DNA from: Candidatus Zixiibacteriota bacterium
GTDB taxonomy: Bacteria > Zixibacteria > MSB-5A5 > SM1-73
Length of the DNA stretch: 5,685 nucleotides
NCBI GenBank assembly: GCA_023127875.1
Contig: JAGMFA010000134.1
Coordinates: 1-5,685 of the forward strand
Direction: 5' to 3'
Both the position numbers and the translations under genes were made by a program. The notes below the pieces were generated by a model, which did not search any database, was not told the DNA's origin, and saw nothing but the letters and a program-made list of their open reading frames with translations. Positions 1 to 5,475 of the stretch are shown piece after piece (position 1 is the first letter of the stretch; each line of letters opens with the position of its first letter).

Positions 1-10
1 CCTTGATAAG

Positions 11-42
11 GGGTTCACCCTGAAGGGTTCACCCTGAAGGGG
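11..42. repeat. Two tandem copies of a 14-bp unit
   Basis: The unit GGGTTCACCCTGAA occurs at 11-24 and again at 25-38 with no mismatch, followed by GGGG, which begins a third unit that then diverges. Each unit junction forms the self-complementary core CCCT-GA-AGGG (18-27 and 32-41). A similar core, GTCCT-GA-AGGAC, appears on the minus strand at 642-653. It may be a fragment of a longer array cut by the window edge. No function can be assigned. Confidence 0.75.
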
Positions 43-155
43 ACAACAGGGGGTTAGGGTTTAGCAGGAAGCCTTACCTATACCTTCTAACCCCTCTTAA
101 CTTCCATTATCAGAATGTTTACCTATACAGCTATGATTAACGCAACACTATTGCG

Positions 156-219
156 CCTACGCGGGTCTAAGTCATTGTTATTTAATACCCAACCGCGTAG
201 GGCGGGCTCTTAGCCCGCC
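156..219. repeat. Compound inverted repeat, REP-like
   Basis: Two inverted repeats abut. CCTACGCGG (156-164) pairs perfectly with CCGCGTAGG (193-201) across a 28-nt AT-rich spacer. Sharing base 201, the hairpin GGCGGGCT (201-208), loop CTT (209-211), AGCCCGCC (212-219) is a perfect 8-bp G+C-rich stem. No T-run follows the hairpin on either strand, so it does not look like an intrinsic terminator. The layout resembles the short palindromic extragenic repeats that are dispersed in many bacterial genomes; whether it is repeated in this genome cannot be judged here. Confidence 0.65.
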
Positions 220-257
220 GAACCCTGGCACTTTTTCAGAGACCTCACACACAACAC

Positions 258-359
258 TTACCAATTCGGGAAACCTTCCACTACTCTGGTAATGGCCGGG
301 AAACTTCGATAAACATCGGTATCCCATGAATTATCGGTCTCTGCAGACGGGAATCTCAT
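258..359 (-). CDS. Doubtful 33-codon ORF, unknown
   Basis: On the minus strand an ATG at 359 opens 33 codons that end at TAA (258-260). The product begins MRFPSAETDN and ends GFPNW. The frame is open for about 15 further codons upstream of the ATG without another ATG. The composition looks protein-like, but I recognise no family. There is no Shine-Dalgarno sequence at a proper distance: the purine stretch GAAGGAAG lies more than 15 nt upstream, behind a T-run. A promoter-like sequence (428-455) points towards it. It could be a small gene, a remnant of a longer one, part of a dispersed repeat, or chance. Confidence 0.15.
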   Translation of the reverse strand: MRFPSAETDNSWDTDVYRSFPAITRVVEGFPNW

Positions 360-427
360 GATCAAGCGAAAAAAACTTCCTTCTTCCAAGCTACGGTTGA
401 CTTAAACCAATCATACCTTCTGAATTT

Positions 428-455
428 AATTTAACAAAAATTCTCAGTTTGTCAA
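428..455 (-). promoter_or_regulatory. Possible sigma-70-type promoter pointing away from ftsZ
   Basis: On the minus strand a perfect TTGACA (450-455) is followed after 16 nt by TAAATT (428-433), which matches four of six bases of TATAAT. The spacer and the sequence downstream are AT-rich. Transcription would run leftwards across 1-420, where no convincing gene is present. Matches this good arise by chance in AT-rich intergenic DNA, so the call is tentative. Confidence 0.3.
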
Positions 456-564
456 TGGTTTTTTGGGGATCATGGACAGGTATGAACACATGGTATCCAC
501 CAACCAGACGGGTGAGCGTCTGCCCATTTTTTTCTTTTCTCTATAGCCGTAGTGAAGCAGTCAT

Positions 565-634
565 GTAGGTCAACCATGCCCAAAGGGCTGGTTGATCCAT
601 ATGGATCAAGCAGGCTACGCCATGCTTGACCTAC
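565..634. repeat. 70-bp nested palindrome able to form a cloverleaf or cruciform
   Basis: The outer arms GTAGGTCAA (565-573) and TTGACCTAC (626-634) are perfectly complementary. The centre is a perfect 18-bp palindrome, TTGATCCATATGGATCAA (592-609). Each half also folds alone. In the left half TCAACCA (570-576) pairs with TGGTTGA (589-595), and inside it GCCC (578-581) pairs with GGGC (585-588) around AAA. In the right half TCAAGCA (606-612) pairs with TGCTTGA (623-629), and inside it GGC (613-615) pairs with GCC (619-621). The two halves are thus diverged inverted copies of one 34-36-bp hairpin unit. No T-run follows directly on either strand. Confidence 0.8.
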
Positions 635-653
635 AAAACTAGTCCTTCAGGAC
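635..653 (-). terminator. Weak candidate terminator after ftsZ
   Basis: On the minus strand, about 37 nt after the ftsZ stop, GTCCT-GA-AGGAC (642-653) is followed by TAG and then TTTT (635-638). The stem has at most five pairs and the U-tract only four, so it is poor as an intrinsic terminator. It is the only stem-plus-T arrangement close to the end of the operon on the coding strand. The 70-bp palindrome immediately beyond may add to any termination effect. Confidence 0.2.
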
Positions 654-690
654 GAATCCGTGGCGATAATGAGGGTCAGATAGATCGACT

Positions 691-1842
691 TCAGCCTCCG
701 TTTTGCTTTCTTAAAAAGGTGGGAACCTCCCAGTCATCTGTATGGTATGATTTGACCTTGCTTCTCTCGGAAACCTTGTGAGGTTCACCAACAGGCTCTT
801 TGTATTTCGTCGAGTTCTTTTCGAAAACCAGTTTGCGGGAAGAGAACAGATCCGATGCGGATTCCGTTTCTACGTTTTTCAAATCATTGCCGAACCCGGT
901 GGCAATTACGGTCACCCTTATCTCGTCGTCTAAGTTCTCATTAAGGACCGCTCCGAAGATGATATTGGCGTCCGCTCCTGCCGCCTCAGTTATCAGGCTG
1001 GCGGCTTCGTTCACCTCCAGAAGGCTCATGTTGCTGTTCCCGGTGATGTTGATCAACACCGACTTGGCTCCGTTTATGGAAACATTATCCAGAAGAGGAC
1101 TGGAGATAGCCTGGGTGGCAGCTTCTTTGGCTCGGTTCTCTCCGGTTCCGTATCCGATGCCCATCAGGGCGTCCCCCATCTCCGCCATCACCGTCTTAAC
1201 ATCTGCAAAATCCAGATTAATCAGACCGGGGACAGTGATAAGATCGGAAATCCCCTTGGTGGCCTGAAGCAAAACCTCATCCGCCATCCTGAAAGCTTCG
1301 GTGAGTTTGGTATCCGGAGTGGCTAAGTTTAAAAGCTTTTGATTGGGAATTATGATCAATGTATCCACCTTATCCTTTAGCTCTTCGAGTCCCATAAGGG
1401 CACGGTTCATCCTCTTTTTTCCCTCGAACTCAAAAGGTTTGGTGATGATCCCGATGGTTAAGGCTCCCTGATCTTTGGCCAGCTCTGCTACAACGGGACA
1501 GGCACCGGTGCCGGTGCCTCCTCCCATTCCGACGGTGACGAAGATCATGTCCGCGCCCAAAAGTGATTCTGCCACCACATCCCGATCTTCCTCAATTGCC
1601 TTTCTGCCGATCTCCGGGCTGGCCCCTGCTCCCAATCCCTTGGTGAGGCGAGACCCGATCTGTACCCGATGGGTTGCCTTGCAGTTCTCCAGGTCCTGCT
1701 GATCTGTGTTTATGGAGATGAAATCCACTCCGGAAAGTCCAGCATCGATCATCCGATTGACCGCGTTTCCGCCTGCGCCACCCACGCCCACTACCTTCAT
1801 CCGGGCGTAGTTCTCATAGTTGGTGTCCAGTTCAAAGAACAT
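691..1842 (-). CDS. ftsZ: Cell division protein FtsZ
   Basis: This is the tubulin-like GTPase that polymerises at midcell into the Z ring and recruits the divisome. The 383-residue length is normal for the family. The N-terminal GTPase domain carries the [11 protein letters not shown] loop (residues 21-31), the tubulin signature [10 protein letters not shown] (105-114) and NTD at 45-47. The T7 synergy loop NLDFADV (209-215) supplies the acidic residues that act on GTP of the neighbouring subunit. A variable linker of about 50 residues follows (about 317-367), and the protein closes with the conserved C-terminal tail [11 protein letters not shown] (369-379), which binds FtsA. The start fits: GGAGG (1851-1855) lies 8 nt before the ATG. 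A later Met at residue 15 would cut into the first strand of the Rossmann-like fold. It is the last gene of the murC-ftsQ-ftsA-ftsZ unit, 28 nt after ftsA. Nothing in it looks degraded. Confidence 0.98.
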   Translation of the reverse strand: MFFELDTNYENYARMKVVGVGGAGGNAVNRMIDAGLSGVDFISINTDQQDLENCKATHRVQIGSRLTKGLGAGASPEIGRKAIEEDRDVVAESLLGADMIFVTVGMGGGTGTGACPVVAELAKDQGALTIGIITKPFEFEGKKRMNRALMGLEELKDKVDTLIIIPNQKLLNLATPDTKLTEAFRMADEVLLQATKGISDLITVPGLINLDFADVKTVMAEMGDALMGIGYGTGENRAKEAATQAISSPLLDNVSINGAKSVLINITGNSNMSLLEVNEAASLITEAAGADANIIFGAVLNENLDDEIRVTVIATGFGNDLKNVETESASDLFSSRKLVFEKNSTKYKEPVGEPHKVSERSKVKSYHTDDWEVPTFLRKQNGG

Positions 1843-1850
1843 GGCTTCAC

Positions 1851-1858
1851 CCTCCCTC
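1851..1858 (-). promoter_or_regulatory. Strong ribosome binding site of ftsZ
   Basis: The minus strand reads GAGGGAGG here, with GGAGG ending 8 nt before the ATG at 1842. It is the best Shine-Dalgarno match among the four genes, in keeping with the high FtsZ levels cells usually need, and it fixes the start. Confidence 0.8.
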
Positions 1859-1870
1859 TTTTTGAGATTT

Positions 1871-3097
1871 TTATAGATATTGAGTTAACATATTTTTCAT
1901 TTTTCTAAACAATCCTTTTGTCTTCAAACGACCACCTGACTTTCCTTCCTTCATCTGCTCCCATCCATACAGGATCAGCCCCACGCCGGTGGAATAGATG
2001 GGGCTTGAGGCTATCTCCTCCAGACCACTTAAGCCTTTTGGTTTTCCGGTTCTGACCGGAACGTCGAATATCTTTTCTGCCAACTCCACCATTCCCTGCA
2101 TCAAGGAGCCTCCGCCGGTCAGAACGATGCCCGCGGTCAGAAGATCAAAGAAGTTGCTCTTCTTCATCTCTTGCCGGGTAAGGCTGAGTATCTCCTCCAC
2201 CCGGGGTTCAATTATGGATGCCAGCACACTGCGAGAGATCTGTTTGGCCTCTCTTCCACCCACCCCGGGCACCTCGATCATCTCGTCCGGATCCACCAGG
2301 CTGGATATGGCACAGCCGTAACGTTTTTTGAGTTCCTCCGCCCGATCCATCGGTGTTCTCAAGCCGATGGTTAAATCGTTGGTCACGTTTTTTCCTCCCA
2401 GACCAACCACTCCGGTATGCCGGATGGAGCCATCATAGAAGATGGCGAAATCGGTGGTTCCACCCCCCAGGTCTATCAATGCCACCCCTAATTCTTCCTC
2501 GTCTGAAGAGAGGAGTGCATAACTGGAGGCCAGAGGTTGAAGCACCAAGTCCCATACCTCCAGACCTGCCTTTTTTACGCTACGGTAGATGTTCTGGGCG
2601 GAGGTGACAGCACCGGTGACGATGTGAACTTCAGTCTCCAATCTTACCCCCACCATTCCAACCGGATCTTTGATCCCGGACTGCTCATCCACGGTGAACT
2701 CCTGAGGCAGAACATGAATGATCTCTCGATCCATGGGCAAGGCAACGGTTTTGGCGGCTTCGATCACTTTGCTCACATCTGCGGAGGTAATCTCATGATC
2801 GGAACGAGACACGGCGATCACCCCTCGACTGTTGATGCTGCGGATGTGATCTCCGGCTATGCCGGCATAGACAGAGCCCACCTTCATCCCCGCCATCATC
2901 TCCGCATCCTCCACGGCTGAAGCTATAGATTCCACGGTCTTCTCGAAGTTTATCACCACCCCTCTTTTGAGCCCTTCTGATGGGCTGGTGCCGATTCCAA
3001 TTATTCTAAGTTGCTCCGAATCATCTATCTCCGAAATGATGGTTGCTATTTTGGTGGTCCCGATATCCAAGCCCACGATTTTGTTATCATCCGCCAT
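1871..3097 (-). CDS. ftsA: Cell division protein FtsA
   Basis: FtsA is the actin/HSP70-fold ATPase that tethers FtsZ filaments to the inner face of the membrane and links them to later divisome proteins. At 408 residues it is of usual length. Visible motifs are phosphate loop 1, VGLDIGTTKIA (8-18); the FtsA-specific 1C (SHS2) region at about 84-160; phosphate loop 2, LIDLGGGTTDFAIF (207-220); and the adenosine-binding stretch IVLTGGGSLMQGM (324-336). The last 20 residues (389-408) are rich in Lys/Arg alternating with Leu, Phe and Met, as expected for the C-terminal amphipathic membrane-targeting helix. The ATG at 3097 follows an AGAGG by 6 nt, and the gene begins 14 nt after the ftsQ stop. 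Adjacent ftsZ encodes the matching C-terminal peptide, so the partner pair is complete. Confidence 0.97.
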   Translation of the reverse strand: MADDNKIVGLDIGTTKIATIISEIDDSEQLRIIGIGTSPSEGLKRGVVINFEKTVESIASAVEDAEMMAGMKVGSVYAGIAGDHIRSINSRGVIAVSRSDHEITSADVSKVIEAAKTVALPMDREIIHVLPQEFTVDEQSGIKDPVGMVGVRLETEVHIVTGAVTSAQNIYRSVKKAGLEVWDLVLQPLASSYALLSSDEEELGVALIDLGGGTTDFAIFYDGSIRHTGVVGLGGKNVTNDLTIGLRTPMDRAEELKKRYGCAISSLVDPDEMIEVPGVGGREAKQISRSVLASIIEPRVEEILSLTRQEMKKSNFFDLLTAGIVLTGGGSLMQGMVELAEKIFDVPVRTGKPKGLSGLEEIASSPIYSTGVGLILYGWEQMKEGKSGGRLKTKGLFRKMKNMLTQYL

Positions 3098-3111
3098 TCT
3101 TGCCTCTTATT

Positions 3112-3936
3112 TCAAAGGTTCTTATTTCCTTTGTCCGTAGTATGATCGACCTGCCTGGAAGGAAATCTTTCAGAAGATATTGTCAGCACCACTTGATCGT
3201 CAAACCTAAGATCCAGACATACAAACTCTTCAATTCTTTCCTCCCCGGCAAGGATAGTCCGCACTCTCCTCCATTTTCTTTCGAGATCACCAGATCCCAT
3301 CATCACCTTGATCCCGGGCAGAAGATACAGAGTTAAATTGGATATGTCTTTTAAGTTGATCTCAGCTAACAGCTTCCCGGAGGTGGGATCAATTGTAGTC
3401 AGAGTCTTATAAATTTCCAAAGCCTTTTTGACTTTAAAATTTGTCCATCTCTGATAAGGTTTCAATATCTGGTTTGGTTTGTTATCCACCAATTCCATCT
3501 CGATCCCGCTCACTATAGGGAGATCGTTGTATAAGTCTTTCTGATCCAGAGGAATGATCTCCTGATCAATCGACAAACCATAAAATCCGCAATTCTCTGG
3601 ATTTGAAAAACTTATTGGAAGATTTATCCAGAGAACCGGCAGCTTCTCTTCCACCTCAATTAAGATACAGCGGGGTAATCTTCTTTTAGCCTGCACGTCC
3701 TTAATTCTTATATCCCCTCTTAATTTTTCTTCAATCCTTTCTAAGTTCTGGCTGAAGATGTTTTTGCCCAGACTAAATTCAGCTTTACCTCTGATCTCAT
3801 CTGAAGTGACTTTGCTGTTTCCTTTTATTTTAATCTCCGCCACATCGAACTCAGAAGAGTGACAAGCGTAGATATATGCTCCGCTGAATATCAATATGAC
3901 TGCAGTAAAGATCAGAAAAGCTTGGTTCACCTTCAC
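3112..3936 (-). CDS. ftsQ: Cell division protein FtsQ/DivIB
   Basis: FtsQ is a bitopic inner-membrane protein that joins early cytoplasmic and late periplasmic divisome components, typically with FtsB and FtsL. The 274-residue product has a cytoplasmic tail of only about five residues, one hydrophobic segment (about 6-24) and then an extracytoplasmic part. A POTRA-like domain spans about 31-99 (FDVAEIKIKGNSKVT ... IEVEEKLPVLWI). The FtsQ beta-domain spans about 101-252 and ends in the typical VCLDLRFDDQVVL (239-251). The start is GTG, preceded by AAAGGA with 7 nt spacing. That Shine-Dalgarno sequence lies within the last codons and stop of murC, only 4 nt away, which suggests coupled translation. 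FtsQ diverges quickly between phyla, so the call rests on architecture and position as well as motifs. Its base composition is visibly more AT-rich than ftsZ, which is common for this gene. Confidence 0.93.
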   Translation of the reverse strand: MKVNQAFLIFTAVILIFSGAYIYACHSSEFDVAEIKIKGNSKVTSDEIRGKAEFSLGKNIFSQNLERIEEKLRGDIRIKDVQAKRRLPRCILIEVEEKLPVLWINLPISFSNPENCGFYGLSIDQEIIPLDQKDLYNDLPIVSGIEMELVDNKPNQILKPYQRWTNFKVKKALEIYKTLTTIDPTSGKLLAEINLKDISNLTLYLLPGIKVMMGSGDLERKWRRVRTILAGEERIEEFVCLDLRFDDQVVLTISSERFPSRQVDHTTDKGNKNL

Positions 3937-3940
3937 AGAA

Positions 3941-3948
3941 TCATCCTT
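3941..3948 (-). promoter_or_regulatory. Ribosome binding site of ftsQ inside the murC 3' end
   Basis: The minus strand reads AAAGGATGA: AAAGGA belongs to the last codons of murC and TGA is its stop. The GTG of ftsQ follows 4 nt after that stop. The overlap supports GTG at 3936 as the true start and implies that ribosomes ending murC can help initiate ftsQ. Confidence 0.65.
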
Positions 3949-5317
3949 TAAGTAAATTTAGAAGTTCTTCTCCGATTTTATCCACGTCCCCGGCACCCAT
4001 GGTGATCACCATATCATTTTCCTTCACTATCTTCTTCAAAAAGGACGCCACCTCTTTGGTTTGGGGAACATAGAACGCATTCTTATGCCCCAGCTTTTTG
4101 GCGGATTCACAGACCAGCTCTCCGGTTATGCCGGGTATGGGGTCCTCCCGTGCCGGGTATATGTCGGTCACCACCAGTACATCCGCTTCAATAAGTACTT
4201 TGCCAAATTCCTCATGAAAATCCCTGGTACGGGAAAACAGGTGTGGCTGAAACACGACGACAACTCTTCTTTTCCATCCTGTCTTTGCGCCTTTCAAGGT
4301 TGCCATAATCTCGGTGGGATGATGTGCATAATCATCCACCACCATCACTCCTCCGATTTCTCCTTTGATCTCGAATCTTCTATGTACCCCCTTGAATTTC
4401 TCCAGCCCGCTTTGAATTTTGTCCCAGGGCACATCCAACTCCAATGCTACCGCGATAGCCGCCAAAGAATTCTTCACGTTATGGGTTCCCGGGACGGACA
4501 AAGTTACCTCTCCCACTTTTTCTCCCTTGGTGTGAACTTCGAACCTGCTGTGGTTTTCTTCAAAACAAAGAGAGTGGGCTTTAAAATCTGCCTCAGAGGA
4601 AAGTCCATAGGTAGTCAGGGGTCTTTCTATCTGGGGGATTAACTCTCTTAAATTCTTTTCATCCCAGCACAATATCACCCTCCCGTAAAAGGGGACCTTA
4701 TTTACAAACTCCAGGAAGGCAGACCTTATCTCCTCGAAATCTTTGTAATAATCTAAGTGTTCTGGCTCCAGGGTGGTCACCACTGCAATGGTGGGGGTGA
4801 GTTGCAAAAAGGAGCGGTCATATTCGTCCGCTTCTGTCACCATAAATTCGCCATTTCCTAACCGGGCATGCGAACCTAAGTTGACCACCCTTCCTCCTAC
4901 CACGATGGTGGGGTCCAATCCCCCCTCAGACAGGATCTCGCCCACCATCGAGGTAGTGGTTGTTTTACCATGAGTTCCGGCGATGCCGATTCCGTATTTC
5001 ATCCTCATCAACTCGCCTAACATCTCCGCTCTTCTTATCACCGGAATCCTTCGATTCTTTGCCCGGATCACCTCTGGATTGTCTTCCTTCACCGCAGAGG
5101 AGATGACCACCACATCAGCATCCTTCACATTTTCTCCGACGTGCTGATTCTGGATCTTTATCCCCAAGTCTTTTAGTCTTTGGGTGGTCTCGGATGATTT
5201 GAGGTCCGAGCCGGTGATTTCGTATCCCAGAGTGACCAGCACCTCGGCAATACCGGACATCCCCGCTCCACCAATTCCAACGAAATGAATATGTCTTATC
5301 TTACTGAATTTCATCAT
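3941..5317 (-). CDS. murC: UDP-N-acetylmuramate--L-alanine ligase MurC
   Basis: MurC is the cytoplasmic ATP-dependent ligase that adds L-alanine to UDP-MurNAc, the first amino acid of the peptidoglycan stem peptide. The 458 residues match the family. Motifs run in order: HFVGIGGAGMSGIAEVL (11-27), the MurC-type UDP-substrate domain; AGTHGKTTTTSM (113-124), the ATP P-loop; TEADEYDRSFL (161-171) and LEPEHLDYY (183-191), metal and substrate site; HNVKNSLAA (279-287); HRRFEIKG (312-319); DDYAHHPTEI (328-337), the C-terminal domain motif; FQPHLFSRT (356-364) and DIYPAREDPIPG (385-396). Two ATGs stand side by side. The second, at 5314, sits 6 nt after AAGG (5321-5324) against 3 nt for the first, so a 457-residue product is likelier. 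It is the first gene of the cluster seen here. No murB follows, and no murG is visible upstream. Confidence 0.97.
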   Translation of the reverse strand: MMKFSKIRHIHFVGIGGAGMSGIAEVLVTLGYEITGSDLKSSETTQRLKDLGIKIQNQHVGENVKDADVVVISSAVKEDNPEVIRAKNRRIPVIRRAEMLGELMRMKYGIGIAGTHGKTTTTSMVGEILSEGGLDPTIVVGGRVVNLGSHARLGNGEFMVTEADEYDRSFLQLTPTIAVVTTLEPEHLDYYKDFEEIRSAFLEFVNKVPFYGRVILCWDEKNLRELIPQIERPLTTYGLSSEADFKAHSLCFEENHSRFEVHTKGEKVGEVTLSVPGTHNVKNSLAAIAVALELDVPWDKIQSGLEKFKGVHRRFEIKGEIGGVMVVDDYAHHPTEIMATLKGAKTGWKRRVVVVFQPHLFSRTRDFHEEFGKVLIEADVLVVTDIYPAREDPIPGITGELVCESAKKLGHKNAFYVPQTKEVASFLKKIVKENDMVITMGAGDVDKIGEELLNLLKG

Positions 5318-5320
5318 TAA

Positions 5321-5324
5321 CCTT
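5321..5324 (-). promoter_or_regulatory. Shine-Dalgarno sequence deciding the murC start
   Basis: The minus strand reads AAGG, then TTA, then ATGATG. Spacing is 3 nt to the first ATG (5317) and 6 nt to the second (5314). The second spacing is nearer the usual optimum, which favours the start at 5314. The difference is one residue. Confidence 0.5.
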
Positions 5325-5332
5325 AGCTCTAA

Positions 5333-5387
5333 GTATCGCAGGCTGACCTGTCCTGAGAGACGAAGTCCAAAGGAAGCCTGCGGCTAC
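5333..5387. repeat. Long inverted repeat just upstream of murC
   Basis: GTATCGCAGGCT (5333-5344) is matched by AGCCTGCGGCTAC (5375-5387), giving 8 perfect pairs (CGCAGGCT/AGCCTGCG), one mismatch or bulge and three further pairs. Inside, TCCT (5351-5354) can pair with AGGA (5371-5374), and GAC-GAA-GTC (5359-5367) makes a small tip. The element ends only about 15 nt from the murC start, so in mRNA it would stand just ahead of the ribosome binding site. The internal stretch with CCTGTCCTGAG and CGAAGTC resembles short dispersed repeats I remember from other environmental bacterial genomes; that recollection is unverified. Confidence 0.65.
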
Positions 5388-5475
5388 CGTTCCCGTATAA
5401 AAGCGAAGCCGGAATTTAGGTAAGGGCCATAAGGCACGAACCACTTGTACTATGTTTTCTGTTGGTTTTGGCAAT

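Larger units (their letters stand above)
1..690. other. Gene-free, repeat-rich region downstream of ftsZ
   Basis: No coding region of recognisable family was found on either strand in this 690-nt stretch. It holds a 14-bp tandem duplication (11-42), a loose inverted repeat pairing 50-57 with 88-95 (GGGGTTAG/CTAACCCC), a compound inverted repeat (156-219), a possible 33-codon minus-strand ORF (258-359), a promoter-like pair of hexamers on the minus strand (428-455), a 70-bp nested palindrome (565-634) and a small hairpin just after ftsZ (642-653). The density of inverted repeats suggests a spot where short dispersed elements accumulate after the end of the operon. That is inference; copy number elsewhere in the genome cannot be seen from here. 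Confidence 0.7.
5318..5475. other. Spacer between the HNH-type gene and murC
   Basis: This 158-nt stretch has two parts. The part next to the HNH-type gene (about 5444-5475) remains AT-rich. From about 5443 down to 5333 the sequence is G+C-richer and ends in the inverted repeat at 5333-5387. No convincing promoter for murC was found. A frame opened by the ATG at 5481-5483 reads through the whole spacer but appears to be a remnant rather than an intact gene. Confidence 0.6.

Noticed and set aside
25..59. Four G-tracts as a G-quadruplex
   Set aside because: Loops are 11, 6 and 3 nt; the first is too long for a confident call, and the tracts come partly from the tandem repeat.
505..538. Plus-strand intrinsic terminator: CAGACG/CGTCTG stem followed by a T-run
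   Set aside because: The stem has six pairs and the T-run begins 4 nt after it, but there is no plus-strand gene upstream to terminate, and on the minus strand no T-run follows.
800..1908. Three plus-strand frames antisense to ftsZ (155, 75 and 79 codons)
   Set aside because: ftsZ motifs are intact throughout on the minus strand; the plus-strand products are low-complexity shadows rich in Ser, Pro and Ala.
1998..3336. Plus-strand frames antisense to ftsA and ftsQ (67 to 127 codons)
   Set aside because: All mirror conserved coding sequence and show no domain or credible ribosome binding context.
4061..4642. 193-codon plus-strand frame antisense to murC
   Set aside because: It lies wholly inside a well-supported murC reading frame and shows no known motif; composition reflects the opposite strand.
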